NCBI RefSeq assembly: GCF_029537485.1
Contig: NZ_JARPUS010000012.1
Coordinates: 62,001-126,000 of the forward strand
Source of the DNA: Pseudomonas sp. GOM6
Lineage (GTDB): Bacteria > Pseudomonadota > Gammaproteobacteria > Pseudomonadales > Pseudomonadaceae
Direction of reading: 5' to 3'
Length of the DNA: 64,000 nucleotides
Shown here: piece after piece, positions 47,565 to 58,600 of the stretch
Layout of the letters: every line of letters starts with the position of its first letter
Numbering within the stretch: the first letter of the stretch is position 1
Program-made: the position numbers and the translations under genes
The notes under the pieces: generated by a model
Database searches by the model: none
The model's input: only the letters and a program-made list of their open reading frames with translations
Told to the model about the DNA's origin: nothing

Positions 47565-47587
47565 ATCGCGGCTAAAGCCGCTCCCAT
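47565..47587. repeat. REP element
   Basis: A copy of ATCGCGGCTAAAGCCGCTCC, ending CAT, between the convergent LysR and efp genes. Confidence 0.75.
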
Positions 47588-47621
47588 TCAAAGCAAGACC
47601 GACAACAAAACGCAGGCAAGA

Positions 47622-47648
47622 AAAAGCCCGGCACATGGCCGGGCTTTT
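47622..47648. terminator. Bidirectional terminator between the LysR gene and efp
   Basis: An 11-bp stem AAAAGCCCGGC/GCCGGGCTTTT with a 5-base loop has T-runs on both strands. It serves efp on the minus strand and may also end the convergent LysR transcript. Confidence 0.85.
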
Positions 47649-47665
47649 CGTGCGAGGCGTGGGCC

Positions 47666-48238
47666 TTAGGCCGGCGCCTGGGTACGGCTCTTGTAGGAAC
47701 CGTCGCGGGTGTCGATTTCGATCCAGTCGTCGATGTTGCAGAAGTCTGCAACCTTGACTTCGGTACCGTTGCGCAGCTTGGCCGGCTTCATCACCTTGCC
47801 GGAAGTGTCGCCACGGGCAGAGTTCTCGGTGTAGGTGATCTGGCGAACGATGGTGGTCGGCAGGTCAACGGAGATCACTTTGCCTTCGAAGAACACGGCT
47901 TCGCAGATGTCGGTCATGCCTTCTTCGATGAACGGCAGAACGCTTTCCAGATCTTCGGCGCGCAGCTCGTAGGAGTTGTACTCCGGGTCCATGAAGACGT
48001 AGTCCTCACCGCTGATGTAGGACAGGGTCACTTCCTTGCGCTCAAGGATGACCGGCTCCATCTTGTCGTCGGCCTTGTAAACGGTCTCGGTCTTGGAGCC
48101 GTTGATCAGGTTCTTCAGCTTCATCTTGACGATGGCGCTGTTACGGCCGGACTTGGTGAATTCGGCTTTCTGAATCAGCCACGGGTGGCCGTCGATCAGA
48201 GCCACGCTGTTGGGCTTCATTTCTTGTGCGGTTTTCAT
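47666..48238 (-). CDS. efp: Elongation factor P
   Basis: Relieves ribosome stalling at polyproline stretches. The 190-residue, three-domain protein has arginine at position 32 at the tip of domain I (KSGRNSA), the residue rhamnosylated by EarP, rather than the lysine seen in EpmA-modified factors. The 34-base gap to earP indicates co-transcription. The C-terminal [20 protein letters not shown] is the family signature. Confidence 0.96.
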   Translation of the reverse strand: MKTAQEMKPNSVALIDGHPWLIQKAEFTKSGRNSAIVKMKLKNLINGSKTETVYKADDKMEPVILERKEVTLSYISGEDYVFMDPEYNSYELRAEDLESVLPFIEEGMTDICEAVFFEGKVISVDLPTTIVRQITYTENSARGDTSGKVMKPAKLRNGTEVKVADFCNIDDWIEIDTRDGSYKSRTQAPA

Positions 48239-48272
48239 ACGAGTATCCGGATTTGGATGGAGGTACAGATTT

Positions 48273-49409
48273 CTAGGCCGCGCATGATAGCCAATTTCGG
48301 TAAAACTGCACCAGTGCCGAGGCGAGATCAGGACGAGAGGCTTGTTGCTGGAACCAGCTCTCAGCCCACTCAGTCAGGGCCGGAGACTGCTCCAGCCAGT
48401 CCAGCCAAGCCTGCTGCATGTCACCAGCACCATTCCAGGCTCGATACAGGTCACGCGTAGCACTCGCCTGTTCAGGCGTCTGAGCCGCGCAATAGCGATC
48501 AAGGAAGGCCTCCAGCTTATCCCAGTGCGCCCCCTCTTCCTGCTGATAGATATGCCACAGCAGCGGCCGGCCGGCCCACTGGGCGCGAACGAAGGAGTCC
48601 TCGCCGCGCACCGCGTTGAAATCGCAACTCCACAAGAGCCGGTCATAGTCAGCCTGGCTGAGAAACGGCAGCAGCTGTGCCCGCACACTGCCACGCTGCC
48701 AGACACCAGCCTGCTCCTCCCCAAACCAGCGGCGCAGGTCGCCCTCAATACGCCCCTGGGGCACCAGCAACAGCGTCGCCTGCGTATCCGCCGCCAGGGC
48801 GTCCAGCCAGCCGGCCAGCGCCGGGTTCTCATAGGCGAACAGGGAAATCAGCCGGGTACCGGCTGCCTGGGTTACACCGATCCTGGCAAGAAACGCTCGT
48901 CGCGCCTGAACATCGGCCTGGAACGCTCGACGCCGAGCGAGTAGATCCCCCTCACGCAACAGACCGCCGGTGCCTTCGCTGAATCCGGGGAAGAAGAAGA
49001 ATTTCTGCAAGCCCCCCGCCTGAGGTGATGGCAGGCCGTGGCAACCGGCTACCCAGTCCTCGGCACTGAGGTACTCCAGATTCAGCCACAGCGGTTTGCG
49101 CACCCGCTCGGTCATGGCCTCAACGTAACTGGCCGGCAGCGTGCAGGCAAAGGCTTCGATCACCACATCGGCCACCTCCACCAGCGGAAAGTCCTTGGGC
49201 CAGTGACAAATCTCCACGCCATCAATCAGCTGTATAGCCAGCCGAGCATCAGCCTGTGGACAGAGGCGCACAAACGCAGCGGGCTCATCGACCCAAAGGC
49301 GTACCTGCAGCTCCTGCTCGGCAACCAGTTGCCGGGCCAGACGCCAGGTCACCCCGATATCGCCGTAGTTATCCACCACGCAGCAGAAAATGTCCCAACG
49401 CTCGCTCAT
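48273..49409 (-). CDS. earP: EF-P arginine rhamnosyltransferase
   Basis: Transfers rhamnose from dTDP-rhamnose to Arg32 of EF-P, activating it. The 378-residue GT-B type enzyme shows [24 protein letters not shown] at the N-terminus (including the catalytic aspartate region) and [34 protein letters not shown] near the C-terminus, the nucleotide-sugar site. It is upstream of efp on the same strand. Confidence 0.95.
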   Translation of the reverse strand: MSERWDIFCCVVDNYGDIGVTWRLARQLVAEQELQVRLWVDEPAAFVRLCPQADARLAIQLIDGVEICHWPKDFPLVEVADVVIEAFACTLPASYVEAMTERVRKPLWLNLEYLSAEDWVAGCHGLPSPQAGGLQKFFFFPGFSEGTGGLLREGDLLARRRAFQADVQARRAFLARIGVTQAAGTRLISLFAYENPALAGWLDALAADTQATLLLVPQGRIEGDLRRWFGEEQAGVWQRGSVRAQLLPFLSQADYDRLLWSCDFNAVRGEDSFVRAQWAGRPLLWHIYQQEEGAHWDKLEAFLDRYCAAQTPEQASATRDLYRAWNGAGDMQQAWLDWLEQSPALTEWAESWFQQQASRPDLASALVQFYRNWLSCAA

Positions 49410-49568
49410 TGATACCCCCGGATCACTGGGCGTGCACCTTAGTCGTTAGCATCACGGCTGCCCACCCCGAAGAGATGATCGATAGGTCAGCTTTACTGGC
49501 CAAACGCCACGCCACCATTTGTCCGAAACCCCGTAGATAGAAGCATCGAGCGATTACAACGTTTTCCT

Positions 49569-49583
49569 ATATAGCAACTATAT
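49569..49583. promoter_or_regulatory. AT-rich dyad in the leader of the giant gene
   Basis: ATATAG-CAA-CTATAT is a perfect dyad about 37-51 bases upstream of the start codon, in the only AT-rich patch of the 210-bp gap. It may overlap the promoter or be an operator. A strong AAAGGAG ribosome-binding site follows at about 49605. Confidence 0.4.
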
Positions 49584-49619
49584 TTAGTCGCGGGCTGTTC
49601 GCGCCAAAGGAGATTGGCC

Positions 49620-52600
49620 ATGTCTGATTTTTCGCCACGCTCGATGTTTCGGCCGCAGAGCCATACGCTCGCACTCGAACCCCGGATCCTGTTCGACGGC
49701 GCCGCCGCGGTTGCTGCCGACCAGCAACAAGATGCCGACCACGGCACCGATTCGGAACACACCCCCGCCACCCAGGTCGAGTCTGCGGCAAGCGTGCCGA
49801 CCCAGGCAGGCGCCAAGCACCTGCTGGTGATAGACAGCCGGGTGGAGAGCCGCGAGAAGCTGATCAGCCAGCTACCTGAAGGCGTACAGGCGCTGGTCGT
49901 CAACCTGAATCAGGACGGCATCGCCGCCATCGAGCAAGCGCTGGAGGCGCTCGGGCAAGTCGACTCGATCCAGATTCTCTCCCATGGCGCGGCCGGCCAG
50001 TTCACCCTGGGCAATACCACCATTTCTGCCGACAACGTCGACCAACTCGGCGAACGCCTGCAGCAGTGGAGCAACAACCTCAATGCCGGCGCCGATATCC
50101 AGTTGTATGGCTGCCGCGTAGGAGCCGGCAATGCCGGACAAACCCTGGTGGCGCAACTTGCCTACTGGACCGGAGCGGATGTGGCCGCCTCCGACGACAA
50201 TACCGGCAGCCTCTCTGCCGGAGGCGACTGGGAACTGGAGGTGCGCAGCGGCGATATCGACAAGGGCATCGCCCTGAGCCAGGCGGCCCTGAACGACTAC
50301 GACGCCCTGCTCGCTACGCCCAACACCAGTCTGCCTGCATCGACGGCAAACGTGCTGCTAGGCGACGCCTTCACCTTTACCGTGAACTTCAAGAATCAGG
50401 ATATTGGGCAACCCGGCTATGCGCCGTTCATGGACCTGTTCTTCCCAGCCACCGGGCGAGATGGCGAAGGTGCGGAAACCGACGACGGCATCACCTTCGT
50501 TTCTGCCAGCTACCTGGGCCAGGCGCTGACAACCCATGCGCTCACCTTCGACGCCAACGGTCAGGCCAGCCACCCACTGGCGGTAGGCAGCGACGGCCAG
50601 CCGTTGATCATCAATGCCGCCGACTTCGGCATGCGCGCCGGCGATCAGCTGGTGGTAGTGGAACTGCCCTTTGCCAGTGTCAGTGCCGGCCAGCCCACCA
50701 TCGGCATCCAAGTCACCGCCACCCTGAGCAGTCTGGCCGATACCAACTTCGACCCCGCGGGCGGCAGTCCAGATCTGACCATTCGCGCTCGCAGCGGCTT
50801 TCAATATGGCAACGACTCGCTGAACAACCCCGCAACCGACCCAAGCATTCTGGAAGCAGGCTCCGTCGCCTATGTAGTGCACCCAACGATTATCAGCTTC
50901 GATCAAGTGATCTACGCGCCCGAAGGAGAAACCGCCACCGGCCCCAACTATGGCCGCACCATGGACCTGACGGTCACCCCGGCCACATCCCAGCCGGTGG
51001 GCGATATCGTGATCACCCAGCCCGTGCCAGACAACGTAATCATCCGTTCAATTACCCCGGCGGCCGGCGGCACGATCACTTCCATCACCCTGTACGACGG
51101 CAGGTCTACCACCGATCCGGCCCTGATCCAGGCTGCCCTGGCCCTGAACAACGATGCCGACCTGACCAACGACCTGTACATCCAGTCCTTCACTATCAGC
51201 TATGCCGCACTGGCCGGGCCGACGACCACCCAGGTCGAGTTCTTTATTCCTGATAACGACGCTGATGGTCTCCCGGTAATCGATCCGGTTTCCGGTGACC
51301 CGGTGACCATCACCTTCGGCCAGCCAACGGCCTCAGGCCAATGGCAACCGCTGGACTCCCGCGACGTGGATAACCCCGGCGACACCATCACCTTCTCCGG
51401 CACCGGCAACACCGTGAGCGTCACCGCCAAATCCATCACCCTGCTCAAGGAAGTGTCGATCCAGACCGACATCGGTGCCGCCGGGCTGACACCGGGTGAC
51501 ACCCTGAACTACACGCTGAGCCTGAATATCTCCGACTACTTCGCCTTCGGAGAAAACTTCTTTGAGCAGGGCAGCTTCGTCATAGTCGATGTGCTGGGTG
51601 ATGCCCAGACACTCGTGCCAGGTAGCGGCACCGTTGCCATCACGGTCGATGGCACAACCATCAACGTGGCCTTAGTCACTACCAGCGTAATCGACCCCGT
51701 AACCGGCATCAGCACCCTGACCCTCGATCTGGCCCAGTCGCTGCGTAACGCCACGGGAGATCGTGGCTGGGTCAATGGCGACCTGGCCTTTGACGCCATC
51801 CTGCAGGGTGCCACCCAGGTAGTGGTCAGTTACCAGGTTACCCTCGGACAAAGCTACACCCCGCCCAGCGGTACACCCCATAGTGAAATCAACGAAGGGG
51901 ATACCGTCGGCAACAACGCCACCCTGACCGCAACCATTCTCGAAGACCGCCTCAACCTCACCGGTGATGAGCAGAGTGACGGCTCGCAGGCAAGCATTAC
52001 CGTTCCCAGCAGCCAGGTAGAAATTACCATCGCCGACCTAAACGGTAATGGCGCGCCGGCACCAGGCGTCGAGTTGCGCCCGGGCGATGAAGTGACCTTC
52101 CAGCTGAGCTATGACCTGGTTACCGGCGACTATGAAAACTTCACCCTGACCGCTTACCTGCCCCTGCCCCTGTTCGATCTCAGCAGCATTGCCGACATCA
52201 GTACCATCTGGAGCCTGGGCAGCGGCAACACCAACCCCGAAGCGCCGACGTCCGTGACCCGCGGTCTTGGCAACTCGCTGGTATTCACCTTTGCCGACTA
52301 CGTCAATTCCGGTACCGACGGCAGCCGTATCGAGATCGACTTCACCCTGACCGTCAGCGACCAGCCCTTCGCTGACCAACGCTCGTTCAACGTCACCGCC
52401 GAATCAAACCAGACCACCACCCTCAACAAGAGCACGCAAGTCACGACCGACGATGTGGCCCTGATCGCCTCCGTGGCAGAGCCCGTGCTCAGCATCACCC
52501 ATGGTGTAGTGTCCTCCAGCAACGGCAGCGTGACCGGCACCACTGGTGGTTGGAACCCACCCGGCACCAGCGGTAAACCCTTTACCGACGCCAACCTGAC

Positions 52601-55600
52601 CGAAACCAGTGCGGTCGATGGCAGCGTCAGCGCCATTGACGGCGGCGACACCCTGCGCCTGGCGACTGCCATCGAGAACAGCGGTGGTGGTCAGGCCTAC
52701 GATGTCAGCACCCGCATCACGCTTCCCACCGGCCTTTCGTTTGTCGGCGGCAACCTCGCCAGCGCCAACCTGCTGGTGTATCGCGGTGACGGTACGTTAT
52801 TGCAGTCAGGCGTCGATTTCACAGTCGACAACGCTACCAACACCATCACCTTTATCGATGATGCAGGCGCAGGCACAGGAGCCCTAGAAGGCGGTCGTGC
52901 CGGCACGGCCAACGACCTCTCCGGCGCCAACCTGGTGGTGATCACCTACGATGTGGTGGTCGCGGCCAATATCGACGCCAGCGCCACCCTGCAAACCGAG
53001 GCCGAACTGGTCAACTACGCCAGCGTCGAAGGTGGTCAGAACTTCCTCGCCAGCGGCACCCTGGAAGACCTTGCCGATCAGCAGATCGCCGCCCCGGAAA
53101 TCCGCAAGAACTTCGCCGGCAACAGCCTGGACAACAGCGACTCCAGTGCCAGCCACACCACGGGTGCCAACCTGGTGGTGGGTGAGAGCATGCTCTACGA
53201 CATCATCGTCACGCTGCCCGAGGGCACGACCCAGAGCCTGCGCATCGACGACCTGATCCCGCCCGGCCTGCGTTTGGACACCAGCTTCAATGGCGGCCGG
53301 GGTTACGAAATCATCACCTCTGCCGGTGGAGCACTCAGCGCCAACTTTGCCGGAACACTCACGGGCGACAGTATCAACGGCATTTCCGGCACGTTGGGCG
53401 ATGATGGCGTCGATGGCCGTTTCGTCTTCAGCGTCGCCAGCGCCAGCGCTGACAACAACACCGGCAACAATACCTTTGTCATTCGTGTACGGCTGGTGGC
53501 CAGCAACGTGACTGGCAACCAGGCCGGCAGCGTTCTGCAGAATGATGCTCAGTTGACCTACAGCGACAGCGATGGCGACACGCCGAATGGCAACACGCCG
53601 GTTGATCGCGACGTCGCCGTCATTGGCAGCAAGCCATCGGTGACCGTACGCGAGCCCACGCTGAATCTGGCACAGCAACTCACCACCGATCCCGGTTTTG
53701 GTTTCGACGAAGGCGATACGGTCGACTTCACCATCACCGTCAGCAACGGCAACGCCGGTAGCGACTACGACGCCTTCGATATCGACTTCAGCAGCGCACT
53801 GCCCGCCGAGTTGGACGGCCTGACACTGGTCAGTGCGATCTACACCGTCAACGGCGTCGCCACCGACATTACCAGCAGCTTCACCCTGGACCCGACCGGC
53901 CGCACCCTGGTCAACAACAGCAACCTCGACATTCTCAAAGGCGGTACTCTGGTACTCACGGTGACCGGCACGGTCAACGCCACTGGCGCCTCAGGCGCCG
54001 AGTTCGACAACCTGGCAGAAGTGCGCTGGACCAGCCTCGATGGTAGCAACAGCGACGAGCGCACCGGCAGCGACGGTGTCCTCAACAGCAATGTGCTGAA
54101 CGACTACCGCCGCGAAAATACCCTGGTCATCCCGGTGGCACAGGGCATTCGCATCTCCCGCATTGGCGGCCTGGCAGACACCGTAGCACCAAGCCAAACC
54201 AACGCCAGCACCGAAACCGTGGCGATTGGAGAAATCATCCGTTACCGCGCTACGGCGCTGATTCCGGAAGGGGTCAATACCGGTTACCAGCTCCAGATCG
54301 TCCTTGCCGAGGGCTTGACCTACGACGACCTCGCCGGCATTCGCATCGGTTTCATTTCTCAGGGAGGTCTGACCAGCTCCCTCTCACTCGGCGATCTGAT
54401 TACCAGCGGTACGCTGCAAATTATCGGCAACGAGGACAGTGCCGAAGCCCAGTTCATTTCCTCGGATCTGTCGGGTGCAGCACCGACAGGCGTCCTCAAT
54501 ACCGCGCGAATCGTGCCCAGCAATGGCGGGCAGGTGCTGACGCTGAACCTCGGTGACATCACCAATAACGAACTCGATGGCGACCTGGAGGGCATTACCA
54601 TCGAGTTCAACGTGCGGGTCGACAACAGCCTGGCCAACCAGAACAGTACCGCCCCACTTGCCGTTCAGGTTAAAGAGTTCACAAGCGAAGGCCCGCGCTC
54701 GACCAGCAACATTTTGTACGAGCAGATCGTCGAGCCCGGCTTTGATGGCCTCAACAAGCAGGTTATCGACTTCGACCCGAATATCGGTGGCAGTAGCGGC
54801 ACCGCCACGGTTCAGACGAGTTTCACCTCAAATGGGCAAACGCCTGCTTACGATACGACGCTGACCATCACCGGCTTCGAGGACGGTCAAATCGTTGAAC
54901 TCATCTCGATAGAAGTCGATGGCGTTATTTATGGGCCTGACAATCCCCCGCCCCCCTCTCTGGGGCTTGGCGCCAGCCCCAATGCTGACGGCAGCCTGGA
55001 AATCACATTTGATCGACTTGATCCAGGCACCAACGTCAAAGTCACCTACGCAGTAGAAGTCCCCAATGGCGCAATTCAAGCCATTAGCAATGACAGCCTG
55101 ACCTGGAGCAGCCTGCCAGATGACTTCACTGATTGGGGCGGCAGCCTGGTCGGTACCGAAGGCGGCGCCGACGGAGAGCGTACGGGCGAAGATGGCGCGG
55201 GGGCAGATAACAGCGTCCTGAACAATTATCAGCTGGTCGAAGGCGCAGGGCTGGGTGTGATCAGCGGTACGCTGTGGGACGACACCCTCTCAGCCGACAA
55301 CTCGACCACTCCCGATGGTGCGCCGCTCGCAGGACAGACCGTCACCCTCAACTGGGCTGGCGCGGATGGCATCTTCGGCAATGCCGATGATCGCAGCTAC
55401 AGCAGCGAAACCGACAGCAACGGCCAGTTCCTGTTCGGCGTTCTGCCCGCCGGGCTTTATCGCATCGATGCACCGGCCACCATCACCAATCTCTCCAGCT
55501 TTGGTCAGCTGAACATCCGCATCGACAGCGATGGCGGCACGCTCAGCCAAATCAGCGTAACCCTCGGCGAAGGTAGCACCGCACAAGCCGACAGCGGCTA

Positions 55601-58600
55601 CGTGCAACTCAACGATGCACCAGTCAACAGCCTGCCCGGCGGGCCGCTGACGGGCGATGAGGACACGCCCTTGGCCATTGGAGGCATCAGCGTCAGTGAC
55701 GTAGACGCCGAACTGGACCCTGTCGTAGCTGACCGTGCCATCCAGGTCACGTTGAGCGTGCAGCAAGGTACGCTCTCATTCACCGGCGCCACCACTGACG
55801 TGACCGTCACCGGCGCTGGAACCGCCTCCCTGGTACTGGTTGGCCGGATTGCCGATATCAACGCAGCTCTGACCGGTCTCTCCTACCAGGGCAATCCCGA
55901 TTTCAACGGTAACGATACCCTGCAGGTGCTGACCAGCGACCTGGGTAACTATGGCGACTTCGACGGCAACGGTATCCCAGGCGAAGCGAGCGACGCACTT
56001 ACTGACCTGGACACCGTGACGATCACCCTCAGCCCAGTCAATGACGCACCGGCGGCCAACGACGACAACGCCACTGCCATCGAGGCCGGCGGCACCTTCA
56101 ACAGCCTGCCCGGCATCGACCCACGCGGCAACCTGCTGGACAACGATACTGACGTGGATATCGCCACCAATGGCGACCAGCTCAATGTCACCCAGGTTAC
56201 GTCCTCCACCGGCAGCGTCTCGATTCCCACCAGTGGCACGGTCGATGTCATCGGCACCTACGGCACACTGCGCATCGCCGCCGATGGCAGCTACCAATAC
56301 CTGCTCAACAACGACGATCCGCGAGTACAGGCCCTGCGCCAGAACGGCGACACCCTGAATGAGAGCTTTTCCTACACCATCCGTGACTCAGGTATCGGCG
56401 GCACAGCCCTGACCAGTTCCGCCACCCTGGCTATCGTGATCCGAGGCGCCAACGATACCCCGGTCGGCGTCAACGACACGGGAACCGCCTACGAACAAGG
56501 CGGCATCAATAACAGCGGTACCATCAACCCTGGCGACGCAGCGTTGCCCAACACCGGGGCCAACGCTACCGGCAACGTGCTAAGCAACGATACCGATGTC
56601 GATGGCGGAGCTGGCGACGCCATCAACTACGGCGAGACCAGTCGAGTATCCGGCGTTCGTCCTTTGCGCGAAAACATTCCAGGCGCGCTAACCACCATCA
56701 GCAACGGAGGCAGTGCCACCGTTGCCGGCCTCTATGGCAGCCTGACCTTGCACTCCGATGGCAGCTACACCTACACCATCAACAACGACGCCACCGCCGT
56801 GCAACGACTCGGCCCGAGCGACACGCTGATCGAATACTTCAGCTATCAGGTCACCGATGCGCTGGGACTCAACGACCTGGCGGAGCTGCGTATCACCATC
56901 GTCGGCAACAACGACAATCCGGTCGCCAGCGACGACCAGGCCACCGCCCAGGCCAGCGAAGTCGACGACGACGGCAACGAAAGCAATCCCAGCGGCAATG
57001 TGATCACCTTCCCCAGCCGCCCTGGCGCCACCACACAACCGGGAGGCAACGGCGTTGACAGCGACGTGGATCGTGCCGATCGACCTAACACCAACCTGAC
57101 CGTTACCGGCATTCGCAACGGCACCGAAGCCGCGGGCGGTGCACTGACATCGGTATCAGGCGACACAACCATCTCCACCTTCTATGCCCAAGACAGCGGC
57201 GGCGCTCCGTTGCCGAATGCCGGGGGGGAGGCCTATGGCGAACTGACCATCAACCCCGACGGCAGCTTCACCTTCGACGTCAACAGCGACCACCCCGAGA
57301 TCGTCGCGCTGGCCACTGGCGTCGAACTGCAAGTTATCGTCACCTATCAGGTCACCGATACCGCCGGGCTAACTGATACCGCGCAACTGGTCATCACCGT
57401 ACGCGGCGCCAACAACACACCGCTGGCGCAGAACGAAGTTGCCTTGGCCACCGAAGCCGGCGGGATTGCCAATGGCACGGCTGGCGTCAATCCGAGCGGC
57501 GTGGTCGATGTCGCCGATCCGGATGGTGATGACCTGACCATCACCGCCATTCGCACAGGCGCAGAGGGCGACACCGGCACCAGCGGCACGATTGGCACCG
57601 AGCTGCGCGGTCTCTATGGCTGGCTCACCATCAACGCCGACGGCACCTACAGCTACCGCATCGACAATGACATGGCAGAGGTACAGGCCCTGCGCGAGGT
57701 CTCGGATCTGCTGACCGAACGCTTTACCTACACGGTGACCGACAACGACACGACGCCCCTCAGCGATAGCGCCGAAATCATCGTGGTGATCCGTGGTGCC
57801 AACGACAGTCCGGTCGCGGCCGATGACAACGCCACAGCCGTGGAGGCCGGTGGTAGAGACAACCAGATCCCCGGAGTCGACCCTAGCGGCAACGTGCTGG
57901 ACAACGACACTGACGTCGATGGCGGTGAAATCCCGCAAGACATCACCGATGGGTACGACTACGGCGAAACCCAGGAAGTGGCCTCGGTTCGCACCGGTAG
58001 CGTGGAAGGCTCAGGCACCGCGGGTACACTCGGCATCGAACTGCGCGGCACCTACGGCTGGCTGACTCTGAACGCCGACGGCAGCTACACCTACCGCCTC
58101 GACAATGACATGCCCGAAGTCCAGGCCCTGCGCACTGCAGCAGACACGCTACTCGACCAATTCAACTACACCGTCATCGACGCCAGCGGCGCCACGGATA
58201 TTGCCCTGCTCAACATCACCATCCAGGGCGCCAACGATGTCCGCGAGGACAACGATGATTTCGCCGTGGCCATAGAGGCCGGTGGAGTCAACAACGGCAC
58301 ACCGGGGATCAACCCTCAAGGGAACGTCCTGGACAATGACTCCGATGTCGACGAATACGACGAAACCGTCACCATCGTCGGCGTTCGACAGGGCGGTACC
58401 GTCGGTACCGTTGGCACGCCCCTCACCGGGGAATACGGCACACTGACTTTAAATGCCGACGGCAGCTATGTTTACGTCCTGAACAACAGCGATCCCCGGG
58501 TTCAGGCCCTGCGCACGAACAGTGACATCCTGCAGGAGTTCTTCACCTATCTCACTCGGGATGCTGCAGGATCAAGCAGCCTGGCCGATCTGACCATCAC

